Position numbers and translations under genes: made by a program. A stretch of 5,519 bases of DNA from Actinomycetes bacterium (GTDB taxonomy: Bacteria; Actinomycetota; Acidimicrobiia; Acidimicrobiales; Acidimicrobiaceae), in contig JAKASN010000161.1 of assembly GCA_021819025.1 (NCBI GenBank), positions 1 through 5,519 on the forward strand, given 5' to 3'. Below the pieces are notes generated by a model. That model made no database searches and was not told where the DNA came from. It saw nothing but the letters and a program-made list of their open reading frames with translations. Shown here one piece after another: positions 1 through 5,519 of this stretch; within the stretch, counting starts at the first letter, position 1; each line of letters opens with the position of its first letter.

Positions 1-2
1 TG

Positions 3-224
3 GTTACTCCTACAGCCTGGAACATCGGACCCCGAGACGGCGCTGGTGTCCTTGGTCCGATGGAAAAGGCCATGGTCGGCAGCCCCATCATCGATCCCAC
101 CGACCCAGTTGAACTTGGACATGTCGCCCGGAGCTTTGATTCCTGCCTCGTTTGCACGGTACACGCCTATGACGGAAAGAACGGAAAGGAATTATCCCGC
201 TTCGTCGTCAATGGCATGGTCTGA
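3..224 (+). CDS. hucL: [NiFe] hydrogenase large subunit, C-terminal end (5' partial; Huc/group 2a-like)
   Basis: Only the last 73 codons are present; the gene begins upstream. This subunit holds the Ni-Fe(CN)2CO site that splits hydrogen. The frame reads TPTAWNIGPRDG at residues 2-13, GPMEKAMVGSP at 18-28 and DPTDPVELGHVARSFDSC at 31-48, all typical of the large-subunit C-terminus. The C-x-x-C-x-x-H motif has Cys48 and Cys51, the expected proximal Ni/Fe ligands, and His54, after which the endopeptidase normally cuts. A 19-residue tail (Ala55-Val73, starting AYDGKNGKEL) follows, so this form needs protease maturation, and the protease is the next gene, 14 nt on. The residue before the first Cys is Ser (DSC) where many families have DPC; from memory this and the tail fit group 2a, but group 1h is not excluded. 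The symbol is by analogy; the family is certain, the subgroup is not. Confidence 0.93.
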   Translation, partial: VTPTAWNIGPRDGAGVLGPMEKAMVGSPIIDPTDPVELGHVARSFDSCLVCTVHAYDGKNGKELSRFVVNGMV

Positions 225-3200
225 GGAGCGGGCTAGCTATGCCATTGAGCTCAGGCCCTATTTCAGCAATTGACGCGGTTGGCTACGGTCCCAGCGCTGT
301 GCCGCCTTCGAGGGTGGTGATCGTGGGGTGTGGCAACTTGCTGCGTGGCGACGATGGAGTGGGGCCTGTGCTAATTCGAGAGTTATTTGACAGCGGTTTA
401 CCTGAAGATGTGACACTGGTCGATGGTGGTACAGCTGGCATGGACGTGGCTTTCAAGATGCGAGGTGCCATCGAAGCGATCCTCATTGACGCTTCATCGA
501 CCGGTTCCCCACCGGGAACTATCTTCAAGATTCCTGGCGAGGAGGTAGAAAACCTCCCGCCTCTCGAGGGTATTCATTCGCATGCTTTCCGTTGGGATCA
601 TTCACTTGCTCTTGCACATTGGATGTTGGGAGAAGAGTTTCCCGCCAAGGTGACGGTGTTTCTCATTGAGGCGGAGAATCTTGGCATTGGTGAACCTCTT
701 TCAGTGGCGGTCACTGCCGCCAAGGATCAGCTGCGGACAATGATCTTGGGGGAGGTGGGTGCCGATGACACACAAGCGAGTAGCGGGCAAGCCGCCCAAG
801 GTGATTGAGGTGCAAATTCACGACGGATACCTTCATCTGGGCCACGAAGTTGCCAGGGACAACTTTGCGTCGGGAGCCCTCGTGGTGCGCCAACACGACG
901 GGTTCCTCGATATCTTCCCTGTGGCCTCCGCTGTGAATGGTGGACTGATCGTGAAAGTCCGCGATTCCCAGGGTAACCGGTCGGTATTGATCGACGAAGT
1001 GATCAGAGGGCTAAATGTTTCCTTCGAGGGGAGATACCGTGCAAGTTGGTCCGGCGAGCTCGGATGCTTTCGCGCCCATATCGGAGAGGTCTTAGCCGAT
1101 CATTAGGTTCGGGCGCGCAGCGCATCAATTTCTCATGAAAGGTTGCGATGGCGGAACGGGCACTCTGGGCAACTACCTCGGTGGAGAAAGAGCAAGGGCA
1201 GTGGTCGGTGTGGATCGAAGTTGCCTTTGGGGATGGAATGGTTCGCAAACGGATTGAAACCTATCGGAGCGAGCAGTTGGCAATGCTTGCGGCGTCGGTT
1301 ATTTCTCGGGTTGCCAATGTCGAGATGTTTGGGACATGAGATGATCGATGAAATGGAAGCCGAAATGGGCCTTGCACCGCTTGAACTTGAGCACCAACCT
1401 CTAGGGGTTTTCGGATTGCCGGCAGGAATGCTTCTGCTGCCCGACTCTCAGTACGGGCTAGAAGTCTCGGGCTTGCTCCGAGCGGGCCGACGTCCCGAGG
1501 TGTTTCCCGACGATATGCGCTTCTACGAGCTCGCTCTTGCCGAAAGTGACCCGAGCGATATTATCGCGGCACTGCCTCCGGAGGGACTGCTTCGTGACTT
1601 TAACGAACTGGCGCTGAACCCGAGTCGCACCAGCTATGAGTCGCTGATAAAGCGCACCAGCGGCGACCTGGCACTCTTGGTCGATTGGCAGGGCTATCTC
1701 AACGGTTATTGCGAGCTTCCCGACTTCAAGCTCGCTGAAGCGGCGACCGTCGCGGCGACCTTGGCTTCTTCTCGGGCATCATACCTTATCGAGATCCAGG
1801 ACGAGCTCGGGGCTGCGACGCTTTTGCGCACCGCCATTGCACTAGCCGTTTGCGCATCGCCGGTTCTTGCCGCGGGGCTGAGGGCGGACTTGGCCCAACT
1901 GCTTCTCAGGGACCAGGCAACGCACCACGAGGCGATCGAGCACCTGCGTTTATCACTCGCCGCCCTCGGCGATGCCCAAGTCCCCGAGCTTGTTGCAGAA
2001 GTGCATCTGAACCTCGCCATCGCCTTGCATGATCACGCGAGCGCCGATCCACGGTCCCTCAGGGAGGCGGTGCAACACTACATGGAAGCCACGAGGCTCG
2101 TTTCGGCGCAGTCCTCGCCCTTTGTGTTTGGTACTGCACACATGAACTTGGCTCTGGCTTACTTGTCGATGCCGATGACCGAGGCGTCGGATCAGCTGCG
2201 ATATGGAATCGCGATTGCGTCTTTGCGTCATGCGGTAGCGGCCTTTGACCCCACGGTCTTTCCCGAAGGGTGGGCGAGCGCGAGGCTAAATCTTGCTAAT
2301 GCTCTCGTCTATGCCCCCTCGGCTCGCCAGGGTGACAATCTCGTCGAAGCCGTGGAGATTTACGAAGAACTCCTGGAGCTTCGGAATCGCAACTTGGATC
2401 CCATCGGTTATGCCCGCGTCGCTGCAAACCAGGGAAATGTTCTGGCTCATCTTGGGATGTTTGACCATGCCAAGGCGAAGCTTCATGACGCTCGAGCGAT
2501 CTTCGAAGAGTTTTCAATGTATTTTGAGATCTCCGCGATACGAGAAGTTCTCGATCACATCGAACGGGAGCGAGTCGGCCGTGGGAGCTCTGAATAAGTG
2601 GAAATTTGGAGTCAATCCTTGTTTGACATGGTGTTAATGAGTTCGGTGGAGCGACTATTTGAGCGCGCCACAACTCGTTTCGAGGGCGAAGAGGCCGCTC
2701 TTGCGAAGCTGAAGAGCCCCGACGACAGTCTTGCTCAGTTGGTGGAGAGCTTTGTTAGTGCGATCTTCAACGACTTTGGCATCGGTGACTCTGCGGGGGC
2801 CTGTTTTATCCTCAAGGCTTTGGATCGACAAATGGTGACCGTGAAAGGCTTTGAAGGAACGCTTGGGGATCTTCTTCTTGGGATGGCGAAAGTAGCGTTC
2901 TCGGAAATTCTGGTTCGAAAGACGATCGAAGCGGCCGAGTTGTCGATGAGCTATGACTTTCGGGCGGCACAGTTTTGAGGAGTGCGAAGGGTTGTTGAGG
3001 TCGGTTTGAGGTCGTGGGGGTGTGAGTATGGATAGCGCAACGCTGGATGGACTCGATGGGTTAGCGAGGGCGCTTGACGAAGCGTTGGCGAGACTGGTGG
3101 ACTTTGACACCGAGGAGCGAGAGGCAGCATCGGCGGTAAAGGATGCCATCGAGGAGTTTTATCGTGCGGGACTGAGGCAAATCGTGAAAGTGCTTCGCGA

Positions 3201-5519
3201 CGAGATACCCGGTGGCCCTGATGTGCTCAGGCACTTGGCGGCGGATCCGGTAGTGCGCACCCTTTTGCTCAGTGCCGGAATCCTCAAGACGGGACCCACC
3301 GAGCGTGCTCATCGCGCTTTGGAGTCGGTAAGGCCATATCTCAATTCCCACGGTGGCGATGTCGAGTTGGTAAAAGTCGAACCTCCTGTGGCGTTCGTCC
3401 GCTTGATGGGCGCGTGTAACGGTTGTTCGATGTCCGCGCTCACTCTTTCGGAGGGCGTGCGAAGTGCTCTTATCGAAGCTGTTGAGGAAATTACCGAAAT
3501 TGAAGTGGTGAAAGATGATGCGGCACCCTCACTGATCCAATTGGGAGCGACTCGTCACCTGGGATCAGGTTGGTATCACGGTCCGGCGGTAGCAGAGGTG
3601 GCACGCTTTGGAGTACATCCCTTCGCAGTTGAGGGACAGAGTCTCATTATTACATCGGTCGACGGCAAGTTAGCGTGTTTTCGCAACGAGTGCGCACACA
3701 TGGGAATGGAGCTCGACCGCGCCAGGGTGGAAAGTGACGGAACTCTCATTTGTCCTTGGCACGGATTCCGCTACGACGCCACTACCGGCGAGTGCATCAC
3801 GGCGCCTGGCGTGGAGTTGGAACAGTTCCCAATTCGGGTTGAAGAAGGTCACATCAAAGTGAAGTTAACGTCATGAATAGTCGGCCCGAAGTCTGGCTTG
3901 GATCGCCATCGCCGGGAGGATTGATGCTCCCCGATGCCATGCCGAGCCCGACGTCGTTGTATGCGCCCCGCGGCGTGTGGAGCGATGGAGCATGTCTGGT
4001 GGTCGCCGACACGGGAAATCATCGCGTGCTAATCTGGCACCAAGTGCCAACCTCCGATCACGCGCCAGCAGACGTGGTGCTTGGCCAGGAAGACTTCTTC
4101 AGCGAGGGTCCAAATAAGGGCGGGCAAAGCAAAGGACTCCATCTCCCCACCGGAGTCCTAATTGATGCCGGACGCTTGGTGGTCGCCGATGCCTGGAATC
4201 ATCGCATCTTGGTCTGGGAAGAGGTGCCAAAGTCGAATAACCACCCGGCGAGCTATGTCATTGGTCAAGATGACCTTGCCTCCAACGAAGTGAACGGTGG
4301 AGGTCAATGCAGCCCGACCTCACTGTATTGGCCCTTTGGCATTGGCTTGGCAGGATCACGCTTTTGGATCACCGATACAGGAAATCGTCGAGCGCTTGGC
4401 TGGTCTCAGCTTCCTGAGCCCGGGGAGAAACCTGAGATCATCCTCGGACAGCCCGATGGATATTCCAATGAGGAGAACCGTGGCGGTGTTTGCGCATCGA
4501 GCTTCCGCTGGGTTCATGACGTTGCCGGGGATAGCGATCACCTCTTCTTTGCCGATGCGGGAAATCATCGCGTCCTGGTATGGCCCGGCGCCATCGACAG
4601 CGACGAGCCCGCTATTGCCGCGCTTGGCCAGAAGGACCTTAGCTCAACTTACGAATGGGCATATGGACCGCAAAGTGATGCGGTTTTGCGATTCCCTTAC
4701 TCTGTCGCGGTGGATGAAGGTCACCTAGCGATCGCGGACACCGCGAATAATCGCGTCATGCTTTACCATGAATTGCCCCAATGCACGTCAGCTCCAGCGG
4801 ACGCTGTTGTTGGCCAAGATGACTTTGTGGCCTATGGCGAGAATCGTTGGAAGGCAGTTACTGCCGACTCGATGTGCTGGCCTTACGGGATCTCACTGAG
4901 TGGAAACCTTCTGGCGGTCGCGGATTCGGGCAATAACCGCGTGATATTGTGGAGCATTGACTTTCCCCAAAGCTCCCCTGAAGCCGGGCGCACTTTCAAT
5001 AGTGATTTGGCTTCCCCGTCGCCTCGCGCCCTAGTTTAACTCGTATGTGAATGATAGTGAAGGATGATGGCAATGTGTTTGGGAATTCCCGGTCAGATAG
5101 TTTCGCTTTGGCCCGAGTCTGAAGTTCTCATGGGCAACGTAGATTTCATCGGCGTGCAACGCAAGGTGTGTTTCGCATCCTTGCCTGAAGTCGCTGTCGG
5201 TGACTACGTGTTAGTTCACGTGGGGTTTGCCCTCGCTCGCCTCGATGAGGAAAACGCTCTGGAAACCATCAAGCTGATGCGCGATCTTGGAGTGTTCGAC
5301 GATGAACTTGGTGCCGGAGTCATCGATCGGGTGAGTCCGTAGGACGAACCGTCGCTTGTAAGGGAATGTCGCTGCAGCTCTCTGGCACGCTGAGCCAGTC
5401 GGTTCGGCGCGGAAGTCGTGGATGGGTCGAGCTAAGGCGGCGAAGTTGGCGTCTCTTGTCAAGATCACCGGAGTGGTACAGGGAGTGGGGTTCCGCCCCC
5501 ACATATATCGGCGCGCGGT

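Overview
The window lies inside an aerobic-type [NiFe] hydrogenase gene cluster. All nine genes are on the + strand and packed like one operon. It opens in the last 73 codons of the hydrogenase large subunit, with the active-site motif and a removable tail, and closes in the first 32 codons of hypF. In between are the large-subunit maturation protease, two small proteins of unknown function (113 and 63 aa), a TPR protein, a third unknown protein (126 aa), a NifU-Rieske iron-sulfur fusion, a six-bladed NHL propeller and hypC. Gaps run from a 44-nt overlap to 79 nt. I see no internal promoter, terminator, mobile element, RNA gene or CRISPR array.

The closest match I know is the Huc-type (group 2a) uptake hydrogenase locus of actinobacteria, such as Mycobacterium smegmatis, which oxidises hydrogen down to atmospheric levels. 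The large-subunit C-terminus, the HupW/HyaD-like protease, the NifU-Rieske protein (HucE-like) and the TPR and NHL proteins point that way. The related high-affinity group 1h (Hhy) locus also carries a NifU-Rieske protein, so the group rests on gene content rather than on the catalytic core, which lies upstream. Base composition is moderately GC-rich, by eye in the upper 50s percent, with GTG as well as ATG starts. This is lower than typical mycobacteria or streptomycetes and would suit a moderate-GC actinobacterium such as an acidimicrobial lineage; that placement is a guess.

By region: 3-224 large-subunit end; 239-808 protease that would remove its tail; 765-1106 and 1148-1339 unknown small proteins; 1341-2597 TPR scaffold; 2598-2978 unknown helical protein; 3022-3876 NifU-Rieske electron-transfer candidate; 3873-5039 NHL propeller, translationally coupled to it; 5073-5342 HypC; 5422-5519 HypF start.

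How they probably work together: HypF makes the cyanide ligands and HypC helps carry the Fe(CN)2CO unit to the large subunit. After nickel insertion the protease cuts the tail behind the final His, closing the active site. The mature enzyme would pass electrons from hydrogen to the respiratory chain, with the NifU-Rieske protein the best candidate for the link. The TPR, NHL and three unknown proteins are likely assembly, docking or electron-delivery accessories. No catalytic motif was recognised in them.
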